A DNA stretch of 64,000 nucleotides from Methylococcus capsulatus (lineage in GTDB: Bacteria > Pseudomonadota > Gammaproteobacteria > Methylococcales > Methylococcaceae), in assembly GCF_036864975.1 (NCBI RefSeq), contig NZ_CP104311.1, positions 1,342,001 to 1,406,000 on the forward strand. The letters are read 5' to 3'. Positions 39,483 through 48,914 of this stretch are shown piece by piece (within the stretch, counting starts at the first letter, position 1; each line of letters opens with the position of its first letter). The notes beneath the pieces were generated by a model. It had not been told where the DNA came from, did no database searches, and saw only the letters and a program-made list of their open reading frames with translations. The position numbers and the translations under genes were made by a program.

Positions 39483-40004
39483 ATGGCCAGTCGAGGCGTC
39501 AACAAAGTCATACTCATCGGCAACCTGGGCGCAGACCCGGAAGTGCGCTACATGCCGAGCGGCGGCGCGGTCGCCAATCTGCGCATCGCCACCAGCGAAT
39601 CCTGGAAAGATCAGCAGACCGGCCAGACTCAGGAGCGTACCGAATGGCATAGCGTGGTGTTGTACCGCCGCTTGGCGGAAATCGCCGGCGAATATCTCAA
39701 GAAAGGCAGCAAGGTTTACATCGAGGGCAGCCTTCGGACCCGCAAATGGCAGGACAAGAACACCGGCCAAGACCGCTATACCACCGAAATCATCGGCAAT
39801 GAAATGCAGATGCTCGACCGTGCCGGTGGAGGGATGGGCGGCGGCGGAACGGGGGCGGGCGAACCCGACTGGGATGCGCCGCCGGCGGGCGGCGGCTCCC
39901 GGCCGCGCAGTTCGGGGGGCGGTTATGGCGGAGGCAGTACCGCCGGGAGCGGCGCCGGAAGCAGCCAGTTCGACGAAGGATTCGACGACGACGTGCCGTT
40001 TTAA
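39483..40004 (+). CDS. ssb: single-stranded DNA-binding protein
   Basis: A 173-residue SSB with an OB fold (residues about 5-110: [18 protein letters not shown], in part, and [11 protein letters not shown]), a glycine-rich disordered linker, and the acidic C-terminal tip DDDVPF that binds partner proteins. It starts with ATG behind CGGAGAAT. It coats single strands as a tetramer in replication and repair. Confidence 0.97.
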   Translation: MASRGVNKVILIGNLGADPEVRYMPSGGAVANLRIATSESWKDQQTGQTQERTEWHSVVLYRRLAEIAGEYLKKGSKVYIEGSLRTRKWQDKNTGQDRYTTEIIGNEMQMLDRAGGGMGGGGTGAGEPDWDAPPAGGGSRPRSSGGGYGGGSTAGSGAGSSQFDEGFDDDVPF

Positions 40005-40383
40005 AAGGCCGGTCTCGATCATGACCGGAGGGGTTATTCCACAGGGTCTAACGGTCGGACCACCTTGATTTCGCTGGGAGACACCATCTCGTAAACGATG
40101 CCTCGCCAAGTGATACGTCGGGTCATGTCGGCGGCGAGGATGTTGTACGGATAGAGGACGACAGAAGAGTAACGACGAGGGGAATCGGACTATCTGAGCC
40201 AGCGTCCGGGCACGTTTCGCACATGCCATTGGCGAAACCGATGGCATCGATTCGATTGGACGTTGGGGGGTGCGGCGAATAGCATTGGAGGTCGGAAGAA
40301 GTCCGGTCTTCCGGGAAGGGCATCGGATGTCATCCTGGATCAGGCCGGCTGATGATCGATCTCTCAATATAGAGGATCAAGCC
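40005..40383. other. 379-base interval between ssb and zwf
   Basis: No complete gene is supported. The part at 40034-40126 encodes a 30-codon frame on the minus strand (see the separate entry). The remaining 250 bases hold no clear promoter or terminator that I can defend. Confidence 0.5.
40034..40126 (-). pseudogene. possible 3' remnant of a membrane glycosyltransferase gene
   Basis: A minus-strand frame ends at TAA 40034-40036 and encodes ITWRGIVYEMVSPSEIKVV. Extended upstream in frame it reads NILAADMTRRITWRG without a start before a stop. The pattern R-x-I-x-W-R-G-x-x-Y resembles the C-terminal end of ceramide-glucosyltransferase-like enzymes (HpnI group). It may be the last surviving bit of a deleted gene. 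There is no ribosome site at the ATG. Confidence 0.3.
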
Positions 40384-41865
40384 ATGAGTCAGCTCCAACT
40401 TCCCAAATCATTCAATCTGGCGTTTTTCGGCGGTACCGGCGATCTGGTGACCCGCAAGCTCCTGCCGGCAATGTATCAATGTGACAGGAACGATCTGCTG
40501 GTTCGGGATGGGCGCATCTATTGTCTTGGCCGGCAGGACCTGACCCAATCGGCGTATCTGGCGAAGATCGAGGAAAAAGCCCGGGAGTTCGTCCCCAAGG
40601 CGGATTGGGACGACGGCCTGTGGTCGGCTTTTCGCTCCCGCTTGCAATATGTCCGGGTGGATGCCGGCGAGCCCGCCGAGTACGTAGTCCTGAAGGAGAT
40701 CCTGGAGGGCAATCCGGCCGAGGTGAATGTGTTCTTCCTATCGGTCGCGCCGTCGTTATTTACCACCGTATGTGACAATCTGGCCCGCCAGGGTCTCAAC
40801 CGGCCGGACTGCCGGGTCGTCCTGGAGAAGCCTCTGGGGCACGATCTCGCCTCTAGCAACGCGATCACCGACGCGGTCGGCAAGCATTTTCGGGAAAACC
40901 AGATCTACCGGATAGACCATTATCTGGGCAAAGAGTCGGTGCAGAATCTGATGGCGCTGCGGTTTGGCAACGCGCTGTTCGAACCTTTGTGGCGGCGGGA
41001 ATGGATCAGCAATGTACAGATCACCATTGCCGAAGAGGTCGGAATCGGCAGTCGCGGCGGGTTTTATGAAGGCACGGGCGCGTTACGGGATATGGTGCAA
41101 AACCACCTGCTGCAATTGCTTTGCTTTATTGCCATGGAGCCCCCGGTCAGCCTCGATTCCAATGCAATCCGCGATGAGAAGCTCAAGGTGCTGGAATCCC
41201 TGGTACCTTTCAAGGACGAGGATGTGCTCAAGAAAACAGTACGCGGACAATACCGTGCCGGCAAAGTGCGGGGAGACCCGGTGGTGGCGTATACCGAAGA
41301 AGCCGGCATACCGCCAGACAGCAAGACCGAAACCTTCGTGGCGATCAAGGCTGAGATCGCCAATTGGCGGTGGGCGGGGGTGCCATTTTATCTTTTCACC
41401 GGCAAACGCCTGCCTAAGCGGCTTGCGGAAATCGTGATCAATTTCCGCGATGTTCCTCACCAGATCTTCCCTTTGGCGCCGGGTGCCGCGGCTGTGCCGG
41501 CGAAGCTGGTGATTCGTCTGCAGCCGGACGAATACATCCGCCTTTATCTGTATGGGAAGCAGCCGGGGGACACGATGGAGCTGCGGCAGGTATATCTCGA
41601 TCTGAATTTTGCCGGTGCTTTCAACGATAAAACACGAAGGGCGGAAGGGTACGAACGCCTGCTGATGGATATTATCCGAGGCAACCAATCACTGTTCGTC
41701 CGGCAAGACGAGCTGGAGCAGGCATGGCGCTGGGTGGAACCGATCCTGAAGGTTTGGGCGGCTGACCCGGCCGGACTCAGGCTGTATGCGGCCGGTACCT
41801 GGGGGCCGGCAGCCTCGGCGGAACTGTTGTCACGAGATGGATTCTGCTGGCACGATGAAGAATGA
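40384..41865 (+). CDS. zwf: glucose-6-phosphate 1-dehydrogenase
   Basis: A 493-residue enzyme that oxidises glucose 6-phosphate to 6-phosphogluconolactone with NAD(P)+. The dinucleotide loop is FFGGTGDLVTRKLLPA (GxxGDLxxRK) and the active-site signature is YRIDHYLGKE. ATG 40384 gives the standard N-terminus; an upstream in-frame extension to 40270 has no support. It feeds the oxidative pentose phosphate or Entner-Doudoroff route; no pgl or edd gene is adjacent. It is the last chromosomal gene before the accessory island. Confidence 0.97.
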   Translation: MSQLQLPKSFNLAFFGGTGDLVTRKLLPAMYQCDRNDLLVRDGRIYCLGRQDLTQSAYLAKIEEKAREFVPKADWDDGLWSAFRSRLQYVRVDAGEPAEYVVLKEILEGNPAEVNVFFLSVAPSLFTTVCDNLARQGLNRPDCRVVLEKPLGHDLASSNAITDAVGKHFRENQIYRIDHYLGKESVQNLMALRFGNALFEPLWRREWISNVQITIAEEVGIGSRGGFYEGTGALRDMVQNHLLQLLCFIAMEPPVSLDSNAIRDEKLKVLESLVPFKDEDVLKKTVRGQYRAGKVRGDPVVAYTEEAGIPPDSKTETFVAIKAEIANWRWAGVPFYLFTGKRLPKRLAEIVINFRDVPHQIFPLAPGAAAVPAKLVIRLQPDEYIRLYLYGKQPGDTMELRQVYLDLNFAGAFNDKTRRAEGYERLLMDIIRGNQSLFVRQDELEQAWRWVEPILKVWAADPAGLRLYAAGTWGPAASAELLSRDGFCWHDEE

Positions 41866-42053
41866 CGGCAGACTCAGGGACCAGTGCATTTCAAAGAGGG
41901 CTCCGCTTGTCGTCCTTGAAAGAAACTGCCGTCCGTCCCGGATCATCGCCTTGTCCAAAGGCTCACGCTGCCTCCGCTCCTTACCACAACACCCTCTGCC
42001 TCCAAGGCTGCGAACGGCTCAATTGGGAAACGGTGCAACGGGTGGCGCCGAGG

Positions 42054-42085
42054 AAAAACCCGCGAAGTCTGGATGCTTGCGGGTT
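42054..42085 (-). terminator. Rho-independent terminator, minus strand
   Basis: On the minus strand AACCCGCAAG pairs with CTTCGCGGGTT (one bulge) around an eight-base loop, followed by TTTTT. No intact minus-strand gene lies upstream, so it looks orphaned and may mark a former RNA or protein gene end. Confidence 0.6.
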
Positions 42086-42116
42086 CGTGGGACTGGGTGA
42101 AACTGGGGATTGGTGG

Positions 42117-42142
42117 CGGGAGCGGGAACCGAACCGCTCCCG
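42117..42142. repeat. perfect 9-base hairpin at island left margin
   Basis: CGGGAGCGG (42117-42125) and CCGCTCCCG (42134-42142) with loop GAACCGAA. Read on the minus strand, it ends in CCGCCACCAA, reminiscent of a tRNA-like CCA end, just ahead of the orphan terminator. It could be a degenerate attachment site. Confidence 0.45.
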
Positions 42143-42368
42143 ACCCTTATGACCAAATATTAACGCGAAGCTCTTGAGGGTAAGCGCCTAGAGAATTTGG
42201 CCGTTTCGATGCTGAGACTGCCTGCCAGTGCGCAGGCGCTCCGTCGCACGTTCCACCCTGAAAACCGCTCGCAGGCCGGGTGCAGTTCCCGACTGGTCGG
42301 CGTCGCCCGCTTGTGGGAGAATTTGCAAAACTTGGCAATCAGAATTCAACGTCTGCATAGGAACGGCA

Positions 42369-42572
42369 ATGGCAGAGCCTGATGGCGACATCCTGACCTT
42401 GGACGAGGTTGCGGCCTATCTGAAGGCGGGCAAGCGCACGGTCTACCGGCTCGCCGCGAGCGGGGAAATCCCGGCGTTCAAGCTCGGCGGGACGTGGCGG
42501 TTCCGGCGCTCTGAGCTGGATCGGTGGATCGCCGCCAGTATCAACGAGACAAAACCCAAGGGAAGGAAATGA
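42369..42572 (+). CDS. helix-turn-helix (excisionase/MerR-like) DNA-binding protein
   Basis: A 67-residue protein with the family pattern LTLDEVAAYLKAGKRTVYRL, then IPAFKLGGTWRFRRSELDRWI, a winged helix of the excisionase (HTH_17) type. It is the first gene of the defence operon, and its stop overlaps the start of the helicase gene (ATGA). It may regulate the operon or act with its enzymes at DNA; such proteins often precede restriction systems. Confidence 0.85.
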   Translation: MAEPDGDILTLDEVAAYLKAGKRTVYRLAASGEIPAFKLGGTWRFRRSELDRWIAASINETKPKGRK

Positions 42573-45463
42573 CGCAACCGCTCCTGACGCCACACCAAAG
42601 CCAGTACGTCGCATGGCTGCTCACCCGCCGCGCGGCGGCCGACACCGTCGAGTCGCTGGCCTCGACGCTTGTCGATTCGCAAGTCGATCTCAACCCGCAT
42701 CAGGTCGATGCCGCCCTCTTCGCCTGCCGCAACCCTCTTTCTCGCGGCGTCATCCTCGCCGACGAAGTGGGGCTCGGCAAGACCATCGAGGCAGGCTTGG
42801 TCATTTCACAACGCTGGGCAGAGCGGCGGCGCAAGATTCTCATCATCGTCCCGGCCAACCTGCGCAAACAGTGGCATCAGGAACTCCAGGACAAGTTCAG
42901 CCTGCAAGGGTTGATCCTCGAAGCGAAGAACTACAACGCCATCCGCAAACAGGAGCGTCAGAACCCATTCCTGATGGCCTCCGGGCCGATCATCTGCTCC
43001 TACCAGTTCGCCAAGGCCAAAGCCAAGGACATCAAAGAAATCGCGTGGGACTTGGTCGTCCTCGACGAAGCGCACCGCCTGCGCAACGTCTACAAGACCA
43101 GCAATGTCATCGCCAAGACGCTGAAGGAGGCGATGGGGCACGTCCATTCCAAGGTGCTGCTCACGGCCACCCCCTTGCAGAACTCGCTGCTGGAACTCTA
43201 CGGCCTCGTCAGCATCATCGACGACCGCGTCTTCGGCGACCTCGACAGCTTCCGCGCGCAGTTCACCGCCAATGGCCGCGATCAAGCGTTCAGCGCGTTG
43301 CGCGAACGGCTGTCAGCCGTCTGCAAACGCACGCTGCGCAAGCAGGTGCAGCCCTATGTCTCGTACACGGCGCGCAAGGCCATCGTGCAGGAGTTCACTC
43401 CGTCGACCGAGGAACAGGAACTCTCGCGTCTCGTCGCCGAGTACTTGCGCCGCCCCAACCTCCAGGCGCTGCCGCAGAGCCAGCGGCAACTGATTTCGCT
43501 CGTCCTGTGGAAACTGCTGGCGTCCAGCACGCACGCCATCGCGGGCGCGCTGGAAACGATGGCCAAACGCTTGCAAGGTGTGCTCGATGCCTCACCCGTG
43601 GTCGATCTGACCGAAGAACTGGATGAGGACTACGAATCGCTGGACGAAACCGCCGAGGAGTTCGTCGAGGGCGATGACGACACGCCGCCAGATGCCGCCG
43701 GGCCGAGCAAGGAAGAACGCGCCGCCATCACGAGCGAGATCGACGAGCTGCGCCACTTCAAGACGCTGGCCACGAGCATCCGAGAAAACGCCAAGGGCAA
43801 GGCCCTGCTCACGGCTCTGGACAAGGCCTTCGCCGAGCTGGATCGGTTGGGCGCAGCCAAGAAGGCCATCATCTTCACCGAATCCAGACGCACGCAGGAT
43901 TACCTCATGAGCCTGCTGGCCGACACGCCCTACGGTGACGGCATCGTCCTCTTCAATGGCACCAACAGCGACGCCCGTGCGCAGGCCATTTACAAGGACT
44001 GGCTCCAACGCCACGAGGGAACCGACCGCATCACGGGCTCCAAGACCGCAGACACCCGCGCCGCACTGGTCGAACATTTCAGGGAACGCGCAACGGTGAT
44101 GATCGCTACCGAAGCGGGCGCAGAAGGCATCAACCTGCAATTTTGCTCACTGGTCATCAACTACGACCTGCCCTGGAACCCGCAGCGCATCGAACAGCGC
44201 ATCGGGCGCTGCCACCGCTACGGCCAGAAGCACGACGTGGTGGTGGTGAATTTCGTCGATTTGTCCAACGAAGCAGACAAGCGCGTCTATGAGTTGTTGT
44301 CACAGAAGTTCCAGCTTTTCGAGGGCGTCTTCGGTGCCAGCGACGAGGTGTTGGGCGCCATCGGCTCCGGTGTCGATTTCGAGCGTCGGATTGCGGAGAT
44401 TTATCAAAACTGCCGCGAGCCCGAAGAGATCAAAGCCAGCTTCGAGCAGCTCCAGCTCGATCTGTCGAGCGAAATCAACGAGGCGATGGTCAAGACACGG
44501 CAGCTGCTGCTGGAAAACTTCGACGAAGAAGTGCAGGACAAGCTCCGCATCCGCGCCGAAGACAGCCGCAGTGCACGTAATCGCTTCGAACGCATGCTGA
44601 TGAATCTGACTCGCGCCGAACTGGGTGACTGCGCCGACTTCGACGACGACGGATTCAATCTAAGACGCGCGCCGGATGGCATTGAGGCCAGCGGACTCTC
44701 GGGCATAGCGCTGGGCCGCTACGAACTGCCGCGCCGTTCCGGCGAGGCTCACCTGTACCGCATCCACCATCCGCTGGCGCAGTGGGTCTTGCAGCAGGCC
44801 AAGTCGCGAAAGCTCGATGAGGCAAAACTCGTCTTCGACTATGACGAGCATGGCACCAAGGTCAGCACCCTGGAGCCCTACCGCGGCAAAGCCGGGTGGC
44901 TCACCTGCAAGCTGCTCATCGTCGAAGCCTTGGGCAATCAGGAACAGCATCTTCTGGTCGCAGCCACCACCACTGACGGTGTGACATTGGCAGAAGACGA
45001 TCCGGAGAAGCTGCTGCGCCTGCCTGCCAGCACACGAGCGGCGGGTCTGTTCCACCAAGTGGGCAACGCCTCGTTGTCGGCAGACGTCGAGAACCGAAAA
45101 AGCAAACTGTTGCGGGAGATCAATCAACGCAACCTCGGCTACTTCGAGCAGGAAGTGCAGAAGCTGGACGCCTGGGCGGACGACTTGAAGCTCGGGCTGG
45201 AGCAGGAGATCAAAGAGATCGACCGCGAGATCAAGGAGGTGCGCCGCACCGCCGCCACCGCGCCGACGCTGGAAGAAAAGCTGTCCTGGCAAAAGAAGCA
45301 GCGCGAGCTGGAAAGCAAGCGCAGCAAACTGCGCCGGGAGCTGTTTGCCCGGCAGGATGAAGTCGAAGCACAGCGCAACGACCTCATCAGCCAGTTGGAG
45401 GCGCAGCTCCAACAGCAGGTCGAAGAGCGGACGCTGTTCACCATTGAATGGGAACTGAAATAG
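42569..45463 (+). CDS. SNF2/RapA-type helicase of a type III restriction-associated operon
   Basis: A 964-residue superfamily 2 ATPase. Motif I is DEVGLGKTIEAGLVIS (residues about 64-79), motif II is VLDEAHRLRN, motif III LLTATPLQNS, and motif VI RIEQRIGRCHRYGQ. This is the Swi2/Snf2 arrangement with an SNF2-like lower lobe (NYDLPWNPQRIEQ). An acidic insert (EELDEDYESLDETAEE, in part) separates the lobes, and the last ~110 residues form a charged coiled coil. It likely translocates on double-stranded DNA. The start ATG 42569 overlaps the HTH gene. Similar helicases occur in DISARM and other defence loci, but this gene set is not DISARM as defined. Confidence 0.88.
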   Translation: MTQPLLTPHQSQYVAWLLTRRAAADTVESLASTLVDSQVDLNPHQVDAALFACRNPLSRGVILADEVGLGKTIEAGLVISQRWAERRRKILIIVPANLRKQWHQELQDKFSLQGLILEAKNYNAIRKQERQNPFLMASGPIICSYQFAKAKAKDIKEIAWDLVVLDEAHRLRNVYKTSNVIAKTLKEAMGHVHSKVLLTATPLQNSLLELYGLVSIIDDRVFGDLDSFRAQFTANGRDQAFSALRERLSAVCKRTLRKQVQPYVSYTARKAIVQEFTPSTEEQELSRLVAEYLRRPNLQALPQSQRQLISLVLWKLLASSTHAIAGALETMAKRLQGVLDASPVVDLTEELDEDYESLDETAEEFVEGDDDTPPDAAGPSKEERAAITSEIDELRHFKTLATSIRENAKGKALLTALDKAFAELDRLGAAKKAIIFTESRRTQDYLMSLLADTPYGDGIVLFNGTNSDARAQAIYKDWLQRHEGTDRITGSKTADTRAALVEHFRERATVMIATEAGAEGINLQFCSLVINYDLPWNPQRIEQRIGRCHRYGQKHDVVVVNFVDLSNEADKRVYELLSQKFQLFEGVFGASDEVLGAIGSGVDFERRIAEIYQNCREPEEIKASFEQLQLDLSSEINEAMVKTRQLLLENFDEEVQDKLRIRAEDSRSARNRFERMLMNLTRAELGDCADFDDDGFNLRRAPDGIEASGLSGIALGRYELPRRSGEAHLYRIHHPLAQWVLQQAKSRKLDEAKLVFDYDEHGTKVSTLEPYRGKAGWLTCKLLIVEALGNQEQHLLVAATTTDGVTLAEDDPEKLLRLPASTRAAGLFHQVGNASLSADVENRKSKLLREINQRNLGYFEQEVQKLDAWADDLKLGLEQEIKEIDREIKEVRRTAATAPTLEEKLSWQKKQRELESKRSKLRRELFARQDEVEAQRNDLISQLEAQLQQQVEERTLFTIEWELK

Positions 45464-45475
45464 GAAAGTACACAC

Positions 45476-47191
45476 ATGGCCGCCACCAACTTCAGCACCG
45501 CCAACCGCACCTACCGCGAACTGCTCGGCAATGGCCAAACCTATCGCATCCCGCGCTTCCAGCGCGATTACTCCTGGGATGAAGAGCACTGGGAAGATCT
45601 TTGGACCGACCTACTCGGCACGCTCCCCCCCGATGGCGAGCCGGCGCATTACATGGGCTATCTCGTATTGCAGACCGCCGACAACCGGGAATTTGAAGTC
45701 ATCGATGGCCAGCAGCGGCTGACCACCCTGAGCCTTGTCGTGCTCGCCGCCATGCGCCTACTCGGCAAGCTCGTGAGCGAAGGCAAGAACGCCGCAGACA
45801 ATCGAAAACGGCTGGATCAATTGCGTGCCACCTATATTGGCTATCTCGACCCCGTAACCCTGGTGACGCGCAACAAACTCGCGCTCAACCGCAACAACGA
45901 CGCCTACTACCGCGACTATCTGGTCACACTCGCCGAGCACCTGCCACAGCGTGGCTTCCCCGCTTCCACCCACGCCATGCGCAAAGGGTTTGAATGGTTC
46001 GAGCGCCGCTTGCGTGACCACGCCAAGAACGCGCCGGATCAAGGCATGGCGCTGGCGCAGTTCATCGACACCATGAGCGACAAGCTCTTCTTCACCGTCA
46101 TCACCGTGGCCGACGAACTCAACGCCTACAAGGTATTCGAGACACTCAACGCGCGTGGCGTGCGCCTATCAGCCACCGATCTGCTCAAGAATTACCTGTT
46201 CTCCGTGCTCGCGCGCGGCAACGAATCCGCGCACGAACTGGACGAACTCGAACGGCAGTGGGAAAAAATGGTTGGCCGTTTGGGGCAGGAGAGCTTCCCC
46301 GACTTTCTGCGGATGCACTGGAACAGTCGGCAGAGCTTTGCCCGCCAGTCCGAACTGTTCAAAACCATACGCAGCCGCATCCAGAACCGCGAGGCGGTGT
46401 TCAACCTGCTGCGCGAGATGGACGAGGACATCGATGCCTACCTCGCGCTGACCCAGCCCGAAGGCTCGCAATGGCCGCCCGCGTGCAAGCAGAGCGCGAA
46501 GGAACTGCGCATGTTCTCGGTGCGCCAGCCCTATCCCATGCTGATGGCCGCACGGCGCAAGCTCGGGGATGCCGACTTCGAGGCCCTGCTGCGCGCCACC
46601 GTGGTCATCGCTTTTCGCTACAACGTCATCGGCGCGCAGCACACGGGTGAACAGGAGCGCATCTACCATGCCGCCGCCCTGAGGCTGCACAAAGGCGAAG
46701 CGAAGATCCTTGCCGACGTGCTCGAAACCCTGCGCCCGATCTACCGTGGCGATGACGCCTTTTGCACCGACTTCGCCGACAAGAGCATCAAGACCACGCA
46801 AAGCCGCAACGCCAAAATCGTGCGCTACATCCTGTGCAAGCTGGAACGGCAGGCGGGCGGTATCGATTTCGATCCCGAGTCCGCCGCCTACACCATCGAG
46901 CACGTGTTGCCGCAGTCGCCGCAGGGGGGCTGGGAAGCGTTTTCCGACCGGGACCTGGACACCTTCATTTATCGCCTCGGCAACATGGTCATGCTGGAGG
47001 CTGGCAAGAACAAGGACATCGCCAACCAACCCTACGCCGACAAGCGCCCCGTGCTCGCCGCGAGCAGCCTGACACTGACGCGCACGCTAGCCGAAGAAAA
47101 CAGCGACTGGACGCCCGAACGCATCGAGGCGCGCCAGAACGCGCTCGCCAAACTCGCTACCGCCGTCTGGCGCATCGCCCAACTGAGTTGA
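45476..47191 (+). CDS. DUF262/DUF1524 protein (GmrSD-like)
   Basis: A 571-residue protein that joins a DUF262 domain to a DUF1524 domain, the architecture of GmrSD-type type IV restriction enzymes and of SspE. DUF262 shows YRIPRFQRDYSW (residues 23-34) and the nucleotide-hydrolysis motif DGQQR (77-81). DUF1524 shows IEHVLPQ with His476, the HNH-like nuclease histidine, followed by RLGNMVML and N-K-D. It probably couples NTP hydrolysis to cleavage of modified or phage DNA. It lies 12 bases after the helicase gene and 7 bases before mod, so it belongs to the restriction operon, an unusual place for it. Confidence 0.88.
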   Translation: MAATNFSTANRTYRELLGNGQTYRIPRFQRDYSWDEEHWEDLWTDLLGTLPPDGEPAHYMGYLVLQTADNREFEVIDGQQRLTTLSLVVLAAMRLLGKLVSEGKNAADNRKRLDQLRATYIGYLDPVTLVTRNKLALNRNNDAYYRDYLVTLAEHLPQRGFPASTHAMRKGFEWFERRLRDHAKNAPDQGMALAQFIDTMSDKLFFTVITVADELNAYKVFETLNARGVRLSATDLLKNYLFSVLARGNESAHELDELERQWEKMVGRLGQESFPDFLRMHWNSRQSFARQSELFKTIRSRIQNREAVFNLLREMDEDIDAYLALTQPEGSQWPPACKQSAKELRMFSVRQPYPMLMAARRKLGDADFEALLRATVVIAFRYNVIGAQHTGEQERIYHAAALRLHKGEAKILADVLETLRPIYRGDDAFCTDFADKSIKTTQSRNAKIVRYILCKLERQAGGIDFDPESAAYTIEHVLPQSPQGGWEAFSDRDLDTFIYRLGNMVMLEAGKNKDIANQPYADKRPVLAASSLTLTRTLAEENSDWTPERIEARQNALAKLATAVWRIAQLS

Positions 47192-47198
47192 ACCCCGC

Positions 47199-48914
47199 AT
47201 GAGCAAACAAAAACTTGAACTCACCTGGATCGGCAAGGACAAGCGCCCCAAGCTGGAACCGCGCATCCTGCTCGAAGACCCGGAGAAGTCCTACCACGCC
47301 AAGCACCGCGTGACGGAAAACGACATTTTCGATAACCGCTTGATCTTTGGCGACAACCTGCTGGCCTTGAAGGCGCTGGAGGCGGAGTTTGCGGGGAAGG
47401 TGAAATGTGTGTTCATTGACCCGCCCTACAACACCGGCAGCGCCTTCACCCATTACGACGACGGGCTGGAGCACTCTATCTGGCTGGGGTTGATGCGCGA
47501 CCGGCTGGAAATCATCAAGCGGCTGCTCTCGGAGGATGGCTCGTTGTGGATCACGATTGATGACAATGAATGTCATTACCTCAAGGTTTTGTGTGATGAG
47601 ATTTTTGGACGGGTGAATTTTGTTTGCAATGTCGTTTGGCAAAAGAAATACACAATAGCTAATGATGCAAAGTGGCTTTCGGATAATCACGATCATGTCT
47701 TGGTGTATGCCAAAAACAAAATGTTATGGAAGCCAAATAAAATGCGGCGCACAGAAGAAATGAATGCGCGCTATAAGAACCCCGACAACCATCCGAAAGG
47801 CCCATGGAAAGCAACTCCGTTGCACGCCAAGAGCGGATCAGAGCTAAACAGAAAATTTACTTTTACGTTTAAGAATGGGGTTGTGTGGAGTCCACCGCCA
47901 GGAACTTATCCGCGCTTTTCCGAAGAAAGTCTCCGTCGGATGGATGAGAATAATGAAATTTGGTTTGGCAAAGATGGAAAGGCATCACCTTCCCGGAAAA
48001 CATTTCTGTGCGATATAGTGGAAAGCGGCACGCCGAGCCCTACCGTATGGCTCCATACCGACGCTGGGAATAACCACGAAGCTAGAGACGAAGTAAAAGC
48101 ATTCAACCAGGAAAATCCCTTTGATACGCCAAAGCCAGAAAAGTTATTAGGCAGAATAATTCATCTGGCCACCAACCCCGGCGACCTCGTCCTCGACTCC
48201 TTCGCCGGTTCCGGCACGACCGGCGCCGTGGCGCACAAAATGGGCCGGCGCTGGATCATGGTGGAGCTGGGCGAGCACTGCCACACGCACATCATTCCGC
48301 GCCTGAAGAAAGTGATCGACGGTGAGGACCCGGGCGGCATCACCCAGGCCGTGGGCTGGAAAGGCGGCGGCGGTTTTCGCTACTACCGGCTGGCGCCCAC
48401 GCTCATCGTCAACGACCGCTGGGGCAACCCGATCATCAACCCCGAATACAACGCGGCGATGCTGGCGGAAGCCTTGGCCAAGCTGGAGGGCTTCACCTAC
48501 GCGCCGTCCGAGGTGCATTGGTGGCAGCACGGGCACTCCAGCGAGCGCGACTTCATCTACGTCACCACGCAGAACCTCTCCGCCGAGCAGTTGCAGGCGC
48601 TGTCCGACGAGGTGGGCGGGGAGCGCAGCCTGCTCGTCATGTGCAGCGCCTTTCGTGGCGTGACGGCGGCGCAGGCGGCCGAGCGCTGGCCGAATCTGAC
48701 GCTCAAAAAAATCCCCAAGGCCGTGCTGGCCCGCTGCGAATGGGGTCACGACGATTACAGCCTGAACGTGGCCAACCTGCCGATGGCCAAGCCCGATCCG
48801 GTTGAGCCTGCGGCGGCAGTCGAGGCCGCCAGAAAAACCCAGAACAGGAAGGTTACCGCTGCGAGCTTGAATCAGGGCGGTCTCTTCGATCAGCACAACG
48901 GGGAGAACGAATAA
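47199..48914 (+). CDS. mod: type III-like adenine-N6 DNA methyltransferase (Mod)
   Basis: A 571-residue beta-class methyltransferase: catalytic DPPYNTG (Asp74-Gly80) comes first and the AdoMet motif FAGSGTTGAVAHKMG (residues about 335-349) comes after the target-recognition part. This order is that of type III Mod subunits. Bases about 47575-48165, encoding the recognition part, are clearly more AT-rich (TTTTTGGACGGG, AAATACACAATAGC) than either side, which suggests that the recognition domain was swapped in. The C-terminal 200 residues continue with a Mod-specific tail. The TAA overlaps the ATG of res (TAATG). Confidence 0.92.
   Translation: MSKQKLELTWIGKDKRPKLEPRILLEDPEKSYHAKHRVTENDIFDNRLIFGDNLLALKALEAEFAGKVKCVFIDPPYNTGSAFTHYDDGLEHSIWLGLMRDRLEIIKRLLSEDGSLWITIDDNECHYLKVLCDEIFGRVNFVCNVVWQKKYTIANDAKWLSDNHDHVLVYAKNKMLWKPNKMRRTEEMNARYKNPDNHPKGPWKATPLHAKSGSELNRKFTFTFKNGVVWSPPPGTYPRFSEESLRRMDENNEIWFGKDGKASPSRKTFLCDIVESGTPSPTVWLHTDAGNNHEARDEVKAFNQENPFDTPKPEKLLGRIIHLATNPGDLVLDSFAGSGTTGAVAHKMGRRWIMVELGEHCHTHIIPRLKKVIDGEDPGGITQAVGWKGGGGFRYYRLAPTLIVNDRWGNPIINPEYNAAMLAEALAKLEGFTYAPSEVHWWQHGHSSERDFIYVTTQNLSAEQLQALSDEVGGERSLLVMCSAFRGVTAAQAAERWPNLTLKKIPKAVLARCEWGHDDYSLNVANLPMAKPDPVEPAAAVEAARKTQNRKVTAASLNQGGLFDQHNGENE

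Larger units (their letters stand above)
41866..42368. other. 503-base interval; left margin of the accessory island
   Basis: There is no supported gene. It holds a minus-strand terminator (42054-42085) and a perfect 9-base hairpin (42117-42142) preceded by TTGGTGG, a string also found at the ssrA 3' end. The last ~150 bases before 42369 are the promoter region of the defence operon; AT-rich bases at 42335-42360 are the likeliest place, but no clean -35/-10 pair stands out. Confidence 0.5.

Noticed and set aside
36989-39523. An 844-codon open frame antisense to the bestrophin-like and MFS genes
   Set aside because: It spans two well-supported genes and an intergenic gap on the other strand and shows only His/Asp/Arg-rich shadow composition.
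42105-42145. The 3' part of a tRNA gene on the minus strand
   Set aside because: A CCA-like end and a T-arm-like loop are visible, but the 9-base hairpin is too long for a T stem, the loop is 8 bases, and no anticodon arm or 5' acceptor strand is present.
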